A stretch of DNA of 18,017 nt, from assembly GCA_964505765.1 (NCBI GenBank), contig CAZDJQ010000017.1, positions 1 through 18,017 on the forward strand. The letters are read 5' to 3'. This DNA comes from CAZDJQ01 sp964505765. Its GTDB lineage: Bacteria; Patescibacteriota; Microgenomatia; UBA12405; JAHJSD01. The notes below the pieces were generated by a model. That model saw only the letters and a program-made list of their open reading frames with translations. It was not told the origin of the DNA and made no database searches. Below are positions 6,562-15,191 of this stretch, one piece after another. Every line of letters begins with the position of its first letter. Position 1 is the first letter of the stretch. A program made the translations under genes and the position numbers.

Positions 6562-7329
6562 ATGAAAACTAACAAACCTTATTTGTCAGTTATTATTCCC
6601 TGCTACAACGAAGAAGAAAACCTTAAAAGAAATGTTTTAGATGAGGTGGCCGAATATTTAAAAGATAAAGATTTTAGCTATGAAGTAATTATTTCCGATG
6701 ATGGATCAACAGATAACAGTAGACAATTAGTTAAAGAAGCAATTAAAGACAAGCCGAAATTCAAACTATTAGCCAACAAACACGGCGGCAAGCCCTGGGC
6801 GGTCTGGAAAGGAATAGAAAATGCTCAAGGAGAATGGATATTATTCACCGATATGGATCAGTCAACTCCGCTAAAAGAACTGGAAAAATTACAGCCTTGG
6901 ATGAAAAAAGATTACCAGGTTGTTATCGGCTCCCGTGGAAGGAAGCGCGAAGGGTTTTCTTTAATCCGGAAATTAGGCTCAGGGGTTTTTAAAGGGCTGA
7001 GGAGTCTGCTGCTACTGCCCGGTATTGATGATACTCAGTGCGGCTTTAAAGCAGTGAAAAGACAAGCAGCTTTGGAAATTTTTCCGGAACTGCAGTTTTT
7101 TCAAGATATAGATAAAGAAGTTAAGGGCTGGCGGGTATCGGCTTTTGATATAGAAATGCTGTTTTTAGCCGATAAAAAGGGTTATAAAATAAAAGAAGTT
7201 GAAGTGGAGTGGCTGGATCGGGACGCGGGACAGGAATCTAAAAATAAAAGCTATCTTAAGGAATCAAAACAAATGGCGCAGGAAGTATTTAGAGTAAAAA
7301 TAAATGATCTGCAAAACAAATATGATTAA
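6562..7329 (+). CDS. GT2 family glycosyltransferase, ALG5/DPG-synthase-like
   Basis: From the ATG at 6562 this is 255 residues: YLSVIIPCYNEEEN at 7-20, SDDGSTDNS at 45-53, HGGKPWAVWKGI at 74-85 and TDMDQSTP at 96-103 with the DxD metal site. DDTQCGFKA and a long helical C-terminus follow. The pattern is nearest to dolichyl/polyprenyl-phosphate glucosyltransferases, so a glucose-type lipid donor is a reasonable guess. A TTG at 6511 would add 17 residues (KSLKYGGTIIGY...) and sit 3 bp after the preceding stop. I prefer the ATG because the catalytic domain then starts at the usual distance, but neither start has a clear Shine-Dalgarno. The next GT39-like gene overlaps its end by 8 bp, repeating the GT2 then GT-C order. 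Confidence 0.85.
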   Translation: MKTNKPYLSVIIPCYNEEENLKRNVLDEVAEYLKDKDFSYEVIISDDGSTDNSRQLVKEAIKDKPKFKLLANKHGGKPWAVWKGIENAQGEWILFTDMDQSTPLKELEKLQPWMKKDYQVVIGSRGRKREGFSLIRKLGSGVFKGLRSLLLLPGIDDTQCGFKAVKRQAALEIFPELQFFQDIDKEVKGWRVSAFDIEMLFLADKKGYKIKEVEVEWLDRDAGQESKNKSYLKESKQMAQEVFRVKINDLQNKYD

Positions 7330-8830
7330 AAAAGATTTAAGTAAAAAATTGATCTTATCTGTTTTAGGAATAATAACCCTGTTTTTATTTACCCGGATTT
7401 TTAATTTGGGAAAACTTCCGATTTTTGCCGATGAGGCGATTTATGTCCGTTGGGCGCAGATTATGAGAGCGGAACCAAGTCTGCGTTTTCTTCCGCTTCA
7501 AGACGGCAAACAGCCGTTGTTTATGTGGGCGGTTATCCCCCTGCTGAAGTTGTTTAAGGATCCGTTGATTGCCGGTCGAATGCTTTCAGTTTTCTCAGGA
7601 TTATTCAGTCTTTTAGGGGTGCTTTTTTTGGGCAGGTTATTAAACTTTAAAAATAATGAAATTATTTTGGTCGGGTTGATATACGTCTGGCTGCCGTTTG
7701 CCGGTTTTTTTGAAAGGATGGCATTAGTTGACAGTCTGCTGGCAGGTTTTACAATCTGGAGTTTTATTCTGAGTTTGCTTTTAGCGAAAACGCAGCGTCT
7801 GGATGTCAGTATGTTATTGGGTTTTGTTTTAGGCGGTGCGTTGTTGACTAAAAGCCCGGGGAAAATTTTTGTCGGGTTGGCAATACTGACTTTGGTTTGG
7901 CAGTCAATTTTTGACTTTTCATTAAAAAAAATAATTAAAAGATTTGGCCTTTTCGGTGTAAGTTTGGTAATTGCTTTTATGATGTACAACATTTTACGGC
8001 TAGGTCCGAATTTTCATATGATCGGCCTGCGCAATCAAGACTATATTTGGTCTTTCTCTGATCTTAAAAAACAACCGTTTGTTTCGCTTTGGTCAAATTT
8101 AGGACATTCCCTTCGTTATTACCGGGATTATCTTACTTGGCCTTTTTTTGTTTTGTCAATCTTGGGTTTGGGCGAGGTAGTGTTAGAAAAATTTAAGCAG
8201 AGAAAATTCGGCCGGCTGGATTTACTGATGTGGATGTTTTTACCGCTTTTGGGAATTGCGGCAATCGGCAAGACGTTTACGGCCCGATATATTTTGTTTA
8301 CCATTCCTTTTGCGGTAATTTTTATGGTTTACGGTTTAAGATTAATTAAAAAATTATTTCCTCAAAAAATCTATTTTATTGTCTTAGCGTCCGCTTTTAT
8401 GCCGGCATTTTTATTTACGTATTTTTTATGGAACAATCCAGTAAAGGCAAATTTGCCAAAGGACGAACACTCCGGTTATCTTCAAGACTGGACCGCCGGC
8501 TGGGGGATAAAAGAAATAAGCCAATACTTAAAGGCTCGGCCCAAAGATAATCAAATTTTAGTGGGGACGGAAGGCTATTTCGGCACGCTGCCGGACGGAT
8601 TGCAGATTTATGTTCAAGATGAACCGAACATAAATGTAATCGGGGTCGGCCTGCCGATCAGCGAGATTCCTAAGGAATTATTAGAAGCGAAAGCGGCCGG
8701 GAATGAAGTCTATTTGGTTGTCAACCAATCACGGTTTAAATTGAATAACTGGGAAGAAAAAGGACTAAATATGATTAATAAATATAGTAAACCAGGAAGT
8801 GATAAATTGCTGTTTTTCAGATTAGAATGA
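7322..8830 (+). CDS. GT39/PMT-like membrane glycosyltransferase
   Basis: From the ATG at 7322 the protein has 502 residues. An earlier in-frame ATG at 7304 would add 6 residues but deepen the overlap with the GT2 gene from 8 to 26 bp. After the first helix, ADEAIYVRWAQ at 36-46 gives the classic DE catalytic pair (D37, E38) of GT39/GT83 enzymes. DGKQPLFMW at 61-69 and ERMALVDSLL further on match the next family blocks. About ten to eleven helices lead to ARYILFTIPF, then a soluble C-terminal part with DGLQIYVQDEP. Expected role: transfer from a polyprenyl-phosphate sugar outside the membrane. This is the most canonical GT-C protein in the window. The stop overlaps the next start as ATGA. Confidence 0.88.
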   Translation: MIKKDLSKKLILSVLGIITLFLFTRIFNLGKLPIFADEAIYVRWAQIMRAEPSLRFLPLQDGKQPLFMWAVIPLLKLFKDPLIAGRMLSVFSGLFSLLGVLFLGRLLNFKNNEIILVGLIYVWLPFAGFFERMALVDSLLAGFTIWSFILSLLLAKTQRLDVSMLLGFVLGGALLTKSPGKIFVGLAILTLVWQSIFDFSLKKIIKRFGLFGVSLVIAFMMYNILRLGPNFHMIGLRNQDYIWSFSDLKKQPFVSLWSNLGHSLRYYRDYLTWPFFVLSILGLGEVVLEKFKQRKFGRLDLLMWMFLPLLGIAAIGKTFTARYILFTIPFAVIFMVYGLRLIKKLFPQKIYFIVLASAFMPAFLFTYFLWNNPVKANLPKDEHSGYLQDWTAGWGIKEISQYLKARPKDNQILVGTEGYFGTLPDGLQIYVQDEPNINVIGVGLPISEIPKELLEAKAAGNEVYLVVNQSRFKLNNWEEKGLNMINKYSKPGSDKLLFFRLE

Positions 8831-10491
8831 AGAGCATGTTCAAAAAATATAAATATCTCATTCTGGTTTTAATAATCAGCTTTTTTAGTTTTAAAACTCT
8901 TCTCCGCCAAGGATATTTCCCAATGCATGACGATATGCAACCGATTAGAGTTATGCAAATGGATAAGTGTTTTAAAGACGGACAAATACCCTGCCGATGG
9001 GTTCCCGACCTAGGTTATGGGTTTGGTTATCCTCTGTTTATTTATTACTCACCGCTGGCCTATTATCTGATGGAGTTTTTTTATTTGGCAGGTTTTTCTA
9101 TTTTGGCATCAATTAAGATTGAGATTATTCTTACATTTATTCTTTCTGGTCTTGGGATGTATTTATTGGCTAAAGAAATATGGGGGGAGTTGGGTGGTGT
9201 ACTAAGTGCTGTTTTTTATGTTTACGCTCCATATCGAGCATCCGATGTTTATACCAGAGGTGCAATTGGTGAAATTACTGCCTTTGCTTTTTTCCCTTTT
9301 ATTTTTTGGGCAATTTTAAAATTTGTAAAGTCTGAAAAGAGCAAATATTTGATTTATTTATCTATAAGCTACGGCTGTCTGCTTTTAACCCACAATATCT
9401 CTTCACTAATTTTTACTCCGGTGATTGCCGGTTGGATTTTGGTTTTACTGCAAAAAAAGAAAAAATTGAAATTGTTAATACCATTGATTCTGTATTCGTT
9501 GCTGGGGATTGGTTTAGCTGGATTTTTTGTTATCCCGGCATTTTTTGAAAAAAAGTTTGTTCATGTTGAAACAATGGTTATGGGGTATTTTAATTATTTA
9601 GCTCATTTTATCTCGTTAAAACAGTTGTTTTTGTCAGGTCACTGGGGTTATGGGACTAGTGAATTAGGACCTTATGATGACTTGAATTTTTCAATCGGAC
9701 TGCTGCATTGGGGTTTTGCCCTGGTTGGTTTAATTTTAGGCTTTTTAAAAAGAAAGCAAAAGAAGTTGAATTGGTTGATTTTATTTTTCTTAGCGTCAGT
9801 TGGATTGGGAAGTTTATTTATGTCCCACCCGAGGTCAGTTTTTATTTGGAATAATTTCAAATTGCTTTCCTATCTTCAGTTTCCTTGGCGTTTCTTGACT
9901 ATTGCTGTTTTTGTTTTTTCATTAATGGCTGGGGCCTTAGTTTTCTACGCTCAAAAAAGAAAGGTTTTAATGCTGATTTTAAGCCTATTTTTAGTACTAT
10001 ATTTTAATCATTCTTACTTTAGGCCGGCTAGGTGGTTAGATATTAGCGACCAGGACAAGTTGAGCGGCCAAGAATGGCAGAGACAACAGACGGCAAGTAT
10101 TTACGATTATCTGCCAATTTGGGCTCAAGAACCACCGACAGAAAGTGCGTTTGATGAACCCAAATTTGAACAAGGGGAAGGTAAAGTAATTAGTTTTAAA
10201 AGGGGGACCGATTGGTTAAGCGGAAAAGTCAAGGTTGATACCAGTCAAGCCAAACTTAAACTGCCCTCGTTTTATTTTCCTAATTTTATTGTTAGTTCAG
10301 GTACCAAAAAAATTCCGATTGATTATGATAATCATTTGGGTCTGATTACTTTTGAACTTCCCCAGGGGGAACATGAGTTTCAAGCAGAGTTGAAAAATAC
10401 TTTGTTGAGGAATATAAGTCAAGTTTTAACGGTTTTGAGTATAGTCTTTTTATTTATTAAAAGTTATGCAGTTGCAAATAACGACAAGTAA
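8827..10491 (+). CDS. PTPS-related (PF10131-type) polytopic membrane protein, paralog 1
   Basis: This protein has 554 residues. After one helix comes an outside loop with FPMHDD at 31-36 and then IPCRWVPDLGYGFGYPLF at 54-71. This RW(x)PD...G.G.PLF pattern is typical of the membrane family labelled 6-pyruvoyl-tetrahydropterin synthase related. The label says nothing reliable about function; the topology is GT-C-like. Further blocks shared with the next two genes are APYRASDVYTRGAIGE, a WGYG block and LQFPWRF. A soluble C-terminal part resembles the beta-rich end of YfhO-like proteins (FYFPNF, GLITFELPQGEHEF) and is followed by a last helix. A sugar-transferring role using the HDD acids is inference. 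Cysteines C48 and C56 flank the loop between the acids and the RW motif. It starts with the ATGA overlap and its end overlaps paralog 2 by 26 bp. Confidence 0.78.
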   Translation: MKSMFKKYKYLILVLIISFFSFKTLLRQGYFPMHDDMQPIRVMQMDKCFKDGQIPCRWVPDLGYGFGYPLFIYYSPLAYYLMEFFYLAGFSILASIKIEIILTFILSGLGMYLLAKEIWGELGGVLSAVFYVYAPYRASDVYTRGAIGEITAFAFFPFIFWAILKFVKSEKSKYLIYLSISYGCLLLTHNISSLIFTPVIAGWILVLLQKKKKLKLLIPLILYSLLGIGLAGFFVIPAFFEKKFVHVETMVMGYFNYLAHFISLKQLFLSGHWGYGTSELGPYDDLNFSIGLLHWGFALVGLILGFLKRKQKKLNWLILFFLASVGLGSLFMSHPRSVFIWNNFKLLSYLQFPWRFLTIAVFVFSLMAGALVFYAQKRKVLMLILSLFLVLYFNHSYFRPARWLDISDQDKLSGQEWQRQQTASIYDYLPIWAQEPPTESAFDEPKFEQGEGKVISFKRGTDWLSGKVKVDTSQAKLKLPSFYFPNFIVSSGTKKIPIDYDNHLGLITFELPQGEHEFQAELKNTLLRNISQVLTVLSIVFLFIKSYAVANNDK

Positions 10492-12109
10492 ATTACTGGT
10501 TTTAGCTCTTATTCTTATTGCCGGCTTTAGATTAATCCGTCAAGGGTATTTTCCAATGCATGATGACCTCCATATTATTCGTTTAGATCAAATGGAGAAA
10601 TGTTTCCAAGACGGGCAAATACCTTGCCGCTGGACACCCGATATGGGGTTTGGCTACGGTCTACCTTTGTTCAATTATTATTCCCCCTTTGTTTATTATT
10701 TTGGAATGATTTTCCGTTTTCTGGGTTTAAATTTTGTCTTGGTAACCAAGCTGTTGTTTTTAACTGCTTTGGCACTTTCTGGTTTTGGGATGTATCTATT
10801 GGGGAAAGAATTTTACGGACGTCAGGGAGGGTTATTAGCGTCAGCATTATTTGTTTTGGGTCCGTACCGGGCTGTACAGGTTTACGTTCGAGGAGCTTTA
10901 GCTGAGTGTTGGGCTGTGTCTCTACTTCCCTTAGTTTTTTTGTTTGTTTATAAGTATATTAAGACAGAAAAATCGAAATATTTTTTGCTATCTGTTTTGT
11001 CGATTTTCCTTTTCTTAATCTCTCATAATATTCTGGTTATGATCAGCCTGCCGATTTTATTGGTCTGGATTATTGGTTGGATTATTAATCATAAGGCTTA
11101 CCATTTAATTAAAAATGTTGTCCTTGTATTGGTGCTTAGTTTTGGCTTGTCCGCTTTTTTTACTCTGCCTGCCTTTTTTGAACGTGATTTAGTTACAATT
11201 CAAGAGTTAACAAAGGATTATTTTAATTTCCGTCATCATTTCGTTTCATGGAAACAGCTATTTTTATCACGTTATTGGGGTTATGGAAGTTCACAGCCGG
11301 GAATTGGTGATGAGCTTTCGTTGCAAATTGGCTGGCCGCATTGGCTCCTGGGCATAATTGGATTCGGGGGTTCTTGGCCGACACTTTTTTTCAGTTTAGT
11401 CGGCTTGTTTTCTACTTTTATGATCCATGCAAAATCAGTTTTTATCTGGGAAATGATCCCAATTTTAACTTTTGTTCAGTTTCCATGGCGTTTTCTAGGT
11501 TTAGTTCTTTTTGGTTTTTCTTTGTCGGCCGGAGCAGTAGTTAAAAAAATAAATAAAGGGATTTTTAGAACTTTGTTTGTATTTACTGCAATTTTAATAA
11601 CTATTGGTTTAAATTTATCTTATTTTCAACCTAAAGAATATAATTTGAGTTTAACGGACCTTGAAAAATTATCCGGAGAACAGAGCCAGGCCCAAATTAA
11701 AGGATCGATAAACGATTATTTACCTAAACAGGTAAATGAAATTCCTGGTGAAAAGGGAGAAGAGCCCAAAGTTGTGCAAGGAGAGGCCAAAATTTTTGAT
11801 TTTAAAGAAAAAAGCAACTTTTTTTCATTTAAGGTAGAAACGATTGGGGATGAAGATGTTAAACTTCAGCTGCCGGTTTTCGACTTTCCCAACTGGCAGT
11901 TATTAGTTGACCGGCAGGAGAAGCCTCATCGCGTCAATGACCAAACAGGCTTAATTGAAGTCAATATTCCGTCCGGTGTTCATAGAGTTCAAGGGTGGTT
12001 TAAAAATACGAAAATCAGGGATTATGCCAATTTAATTACAATATTCAGCTTTTTAGTATTATTATTTATAATAGTTAATAACGATTCTCAAAATAATAGA
12101 AAAAAATGA
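10466..12109 (+). CDS. PTPS-related (PF10131-type) polytopic membrane protein, paralog 2
   Basis: At 547 residues, this is the nearest relative of the preceding gene. RQGYFPMHDD (25-34) is identical between them, followed by CFQDGQIPCRWTPDMGFGYG with C46, C54 and R55-W56. GPYRAVQVYVRGALAE, YWGYGSS, QFPWRF and the late FDFPNW ... GLIEVNIPSGVHRV segments line up with paralogs 1 and 3. The architecture is the same: one N-terminal helix, a catalytic-type outside loop, about ten helices, a beta-rich outer domain and a last helix. In the RGALAE block a further cysteine replaces a neutral residue (AECWA against GEITA). No other start is available, so the 26-bp overlap with paralog 1 looks real. Function is as uncertain as for paralog 1; a glycosyltransferase or glycan-handling role fits the neighbours. 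Confidence 0.78.
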   Translation: MQLQITTSKLLVLALILIAGFRLIRQGYFPMHDDLHIIRLDQMEKCFQDGQIPCRWTPDMGFGYGLPLFNYYSPFVYYFGMIFRFLGLNFVLVTKLLFLTALALSGFGMYLLGKEFYGRQGGLLASALFVLGPYRAVQVYVRGALAECWAVSLLPLVFLFVYKYIKTEKSKYFLLSVLSIFLFLISHNILVMISLPILLVWIIGWIINHKAYHLIKNVVLVLVLSFGLSAFFTLPAFFERDLVTIQELTKDYFNFRHHFVSWKQLFLSRYWGYGSSQPGIGDELSLQIGWPHWLLGIIGFGGSWPTLFFSLVGLFSTFMIHAKSVFIWEMIPILTFVQFPWRFLGLVLFGFSLSAGAVVKKINKGIFRTLFVFTAILITIGLNLSYFQPKEYNLSLTDLEKLSGEQSQAQIKGSINDYLPKQVNEIPGEKGEEPKVVQGEAKIFDFKEKSNFFSFKVETIGDEDVKLQLPVFDFPNWQLLVDRQEKPHRVNDQTGLIEVNIPSGVHRVQGWFKNTKIRDYANLITIFSFLVLLFIIVNNDSQNNRKK

Positions 12110-13761
12110 AAAAAATAAATATCTTTTGGCTAAGTTTAATCATAGCTTTTGTTTTTATCCAGACACGGTTTCTATTTAAACCGGGTTTACATACATTTTC
12201 TGACGAAGTACACACGGTAAACTTACATCAAATGATAAGAGGATTTCAAACCGGGCAGTTTCCACCTCGATGGGCGCCGGATATACTGTACGGCCATGGT
12301 CATCCTTTGTTTAATTTTTATTATCCATTGCCGTTTTATTTTGGCTCTCTTGTCAACGGGATATTAAATCTGACTTTAATTGGCAGTCTTAAAACAGTAT
12401 TTTTTGTCGGTGTTCTCTTATCCGGAATATCTTTCTATCTTTTAGGACGCGAATTTGCTTCACCGCTGATATCTTTTACGGCATCAATACTCTATTTGTA
12501 TACACCTTACCGCGCGGTTGACCTTTATGTCCGCGGGGCAGTGGGAGAAATTTGGGCTTTTGCTTTTATGCCTTTGACTCTCTACGCTTTTGTAAGGCTG
12601 GTCAGAAAATTAAATTTAAAGTCGTTGATATTTGCCGGATTCTCACTCGGAGGATTAATCCTATCCCATAATCTAATAAGTTTCCTTTTTATTCCATTTT
12701 TGCTTATTTTTATTACCAGTTATTTGCTTTTTTATCAAAATAAGTTCAATTTTAAAAGAATAAAATACTCAATATCAGCAGTTTTGATTGGTTTGATTAT
12801 TACGACTTTTTATTGGCTACCAGCATTGGTTGAGAAAAAATTTGTTCAATTCGGAACTCCTTATAATCCTTTTGATCATTTTCCGTTTATAAAACAGCTG
12901 ATTATTCCTTATTGGGGATACGGGGCTTCAGTATGGGGGCCTGATGATCAGATGTCTTTTCAAATAGGAGTAATTAATATTTTAGTTTTGGTTTTGGTGA
13001 CCGGGATTCTCTGTTTAAAATATAAAAAAATTAAAAGAAAAGTTTTGTTTTGGATAACAATCTTGGGAATTACTGGTTTATCAGTATTCATGATGAATAT
13101 CCGATCCGGTTTTATTTGGAAAACACTGCCGATAAGTGAATATATTCAATTTCCATGGCGGTTTTTGCTTTTTACAACTTTAACTTCATCATTTTTAACC
13201 CTCCTAATTAACTATTTGTCCAAAGTGATCTCCCGATATTTGTCTTTGCTGTTGATTTTTGGTTCCTTAATTCTTTCTTTTAACTATTTTCAACCTAATG
13301 AAATAAGGAAAGTTAGTGAGGATTACTATTTAAATCGTTATTTAACGGAAGATTTAGATTATCTCCCTTCAACAAAGTGGATGGATGAGAGGCCCAAGAC
13401 TTCTCCGGCAAAAAAAATATTAATTGACGAACCGGCGGAAATTTTAAATGTTATAAGAAATAACCCAGTCAGCTATAAAATTGAATACCAGAGTTCAGAA
13501 GAAGTAGAAGCCTATTTTAACAGCCTTTACTTTCCCGGCTGGGAGGCAAAAGTTGATCAGCGCCAGCTGGACATGAAAGTAGACGGTCCATTAGGGTTAA
13601 TGAAATTGGATTTACCTCCCGGAAAGCGTGAATTGACAATTGTTTTTACTGATACTCCTATCAGGAAATGGACAGAAATGATATCAATTGTTAGTTCATG
13701 GTTATTGACTGCCTGTTATCTATTGCCTACGGCGAAAATATGGAAGAAGCAGGAAAAGTAA
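12106..13761 (+). CDS. PTPS-related (PF10131-type) polytopic membrane protein, paralog 3 (divergent)
   Basis: This 551-residue protein has the same plan as the two genes before it but is more distant. The acidic loop reads TFSDEVH (30-36), so SDE replaces HDD. The RW block is FPPRWAPDILYGHGHPLFNF with R55-W56, and both loop cysteines are absent (G46 and P54 instead). TPYRAVDLYVRGAVGE, PYWGYGAS, IQFPWRF and YFPGWEA ... GLMKLDLPPGKREL keep the family pattern, followed by TPIR and a final helix. The start overlaps the previous stop as ATGA and lies between two runs of seven A. The flippase gene begins inside its last 22 bp. The change in acid and cysteine residues suggests that it has a different substrate from paralogs 1 and 2, which is inference. 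Confidence 0.77.
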   Translation: MKKINIFWLSLIIAFVFIQTRFLFKPGLHTFSDEVHTVNLHQMIRGFQTGQFPPRWAPDILYGHGHPLFNFYYPLPFYFGSLVNGILNLTLIGSLKTVFFVGVLLSGISFYLLGREFASPLISFTASILYLYTPYRAVDLYVRGAVGEIWAFAFMPLTLYAFVRLVRKLNLKSLIFAGFSLGGLILSHNLISFLFIPFLLIFITSYLLFYQNKFNFKRIKYSISAVLIGLIITTFYWLPALVEKKFVQFGTPYNPFDHFPFIKQLIIPYWGYGASVWGPDDQMSFQIGVINILVLVLVTGILCLKYKKIKRKVLFWITILGITGLSVFMMNIRSGFIWKTLPISEYIQFPWRFLLFTTLTSSFLTLLINYLSKVISRYLSLLLIFGSLILSFNYFQPNEIRKVSEDYYLNRYLTEDLDYLPSTKWMDERPKTSPAKKILIDEPAEILNVIRNNPVSYKIEYQSSEEVEAYFNSLYFPGWEAKVDQRQLDMKVDGPLGLMKLDLPPGKRELTIVFTDTPIRKWTEMISIVSSWLLTACYLLPTAKIWKKQEK

Positions 13762-15191
13762 AATCTAAGACTTTTACCGGTGTCGGGGCGTTAGTAATGC
13801 GGAATTTACTTAAGCAGCCGATTTCTTTTTTAAGCTTTTTTGCTTTATCGATATTTTTGCAGACTTGGGAATTGGGGGTTTATTGGGCGGTTTCTGAGGT
13901 AATCGGGTTGCTGGGCTATTTTTCTGATGTTGGTTTGGCGGCGGCCTTGATTCAAAAGAAAAAACATCCAAAAGAAAAAGAAATCAGGACTACTTTTACA
14001 ATCCAGCAGATAATCGTTTTTGTTTTGATTTCGGGGAGTTTAATTTTGACCCCTTGGCTACAAAGACAGTTTGATTTCGGCGATCACGGCAGAGGCCTTT
14101 TTTATGCACTGTTATTCGGGTTTTTTGCCGCTTCCTTAAAAACAATTCCCTCAGTGAAATTAGAAAGAAAATTAGCTTATAAAAAGCTAGCGTTTGTTGA
14201 TTTAGTAGAACAAATTGTTTTTTCGGTTTTAGCAGTAGCTTTAGCTTGGCAGGGACTGGGGGTAAAGAGTTGGATTATTGCAGTTTCAGCCCGGGGAGTG
14301 GTCGGGGTGGTTCTGATTTATATATTTGCCCCCTGGCCGATTGGTTTTGCTTTTGATTTTCAGTCGGTTAAAGATTTATTTAATTTTGGGATCCCGTATC
14401 AAGCCAATTCTCTATTGTCGGTTTTTAAAGACCGGCTGATGAACATTTTTTTATGGGGGATTTTGGGCAGCACCGGAATGGGGATTTTAGGCTGGGCGCA
14501 AAAATGGAGCCAGCTGCCGCTGAGATTTTTAATGGACTCAGTTATCAGGGTGACTTTTCCGGCCTATTCCCGATTGCAGAATAATAAAGAAAGATTAAGA
14601 AAGGCCCTGAATAAAGGAGCATTTTTCATCAACTTTTTCATTTTTCCGGCTTTGGCCGGTATGGGGTTGTTAATGCCGAAAGTGGTGGTCTTATTCCCTC
14701 AATACCAGAAATGGGCGGAGGGAATCGTTCCCTTTTGGCTTTATTTGATTAATTTTGGGATTGGAACAGCAACGACTCCGTTGGTGAACGCTTTCGCAGC
14801 GGTCGGAAAAATAAAAGTGAACCTGAAATTAATGGTGATGTGGACTGGGCTTACCTGGCTGTTGGTACCTTTTTTGGCCGGCCGTTTGGGGGCCACCGGT
14901 GCGGCTTTAGGCTTAGCGTTGGTTTCAGTCAGCTCAGTGGTTGCCTGGTGGCTGGTTAGGCGTGAATTCGGCGTTAATCTGAAGAAAGTTATTGGTCTGC
15001 CGTTGTTGTTGACCGGATTAATGATGGCGGGGCTGTTATTAATTAATCAACTTCTGCCGCTGTCCTTTGTCCAAATGGGAGTGCTGGTTGTAAGCGGATT
15101 TGTAATATATGCCAGTTTGAGCTTATTAACCCTTAAAGCGGATTTAATTTGGTTCGCCGACAGTTTAAAAGAACTTAGACTAAAAAAATGA
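13740..15191 (+). CDS. Oligosaccharide flippase family protein (Wzx/MviN-like, MOP superfamily)
   Basis: This is a polytopic protein of 483 residues from the ATG at 13740. An ATG at 13698 would add 14 residues (MVIDCLLSIAYGEN) that are only the shadow of the previous gene's last helix, so the later start is preferred. KTFTGVGALVMRN at 9-21 opens like polysaccharide transporters, followed by ELGVYWAVSEVIGLLGYFSDVGLAAALIQKK, a close match to the start of the Wzx/polysaccharide-synthase family. Around fourteen helices are likely, and AFPAYSRLQ-like and FAAVGKIKVNL segments occur in the second half. Wzx proteins move undecaprenyl-linked glycans from the inner to the outer leaflet. Its place after the glycosyltransferases fits export of a lipid-linked glycan. 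Its bases look somewhat richer in GC than those of the three paralogs before it. The family call is confident. Confidence 0.9.
   Translation: MEEAGKVKSKTFTGVGALVMRNLLKQPISFLSFFALSIFLQTWELGVYWAVSEVIGLLGYFSDVGLAAALIQKKKHPKEKEIRTTFTIQQIIVFVLISGSLILTPWLQRQFDFGDHGRGLFYALLFGFFAASLKTIPSVKLERKLAYKKLAFVDLVEQIVFSVLAVALAWQGLGVKSWIIAVSARGVVGVVLIYIFAPWPIGFAFDFQSVKDLFNFGIPYQANSLLSVFKDRLMNIFLWGILGSTGMGILGWAQKWSQLPLRFLMDSVIRVTFPAYSRLQNNKERLRKALNKGAFFINFFIFPALAGMGLLMPKVVVLFPQYQKWAEGIVPFWLYLINFGIGTATTPLVNAFAAVGKIKVNLKLMVMWTGLTWLLVPFLAGRLGATGAALGLALVSVSSVVAWWLVRREFGVNLKKVIGLPLLLTGLMMAGLLLINQLLPLSFVQMGVLVVSGFVIYASLSLLTLKADLIWFADSLKELRLKK

Noticed and set aside
7498..7992. Minus-strand open frame of 164 codons
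   Set aside because: It lies wholly inside the GT39-like gene, and its translation is rich in K, N, P and S with no domain; it is the antisense shadow of helices.
10600..10905. Plus-strand open frame of 101 codons in another frame
   Set aside because: It is a shifted frame inside paralog 2, whose conserved motifs lie in the main frame across this stretch; there is no sign of a frameshift.
13698..13739. Upstream ATG for the flippase
   Set aside because: The added residues come from overlap with the last helix of paralog 3 and do not look like a flippase N-terminus; the ATG at 13740 fits better.
8827..13761. Pterin metabolism role for the three PTPS-related proteins
   Set aside because: The family name is historical; these are polytopic membrane proteins in a glycan locus, with no visible PTPS catalytic fold.
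8827..15191. Alternative genetic code (TGA as glycine)
   Set aside because: TGA serves as the stop at 8828-8830, 12107-12109 and 15189-15191, each overlapping the start of a well-supported next gene.
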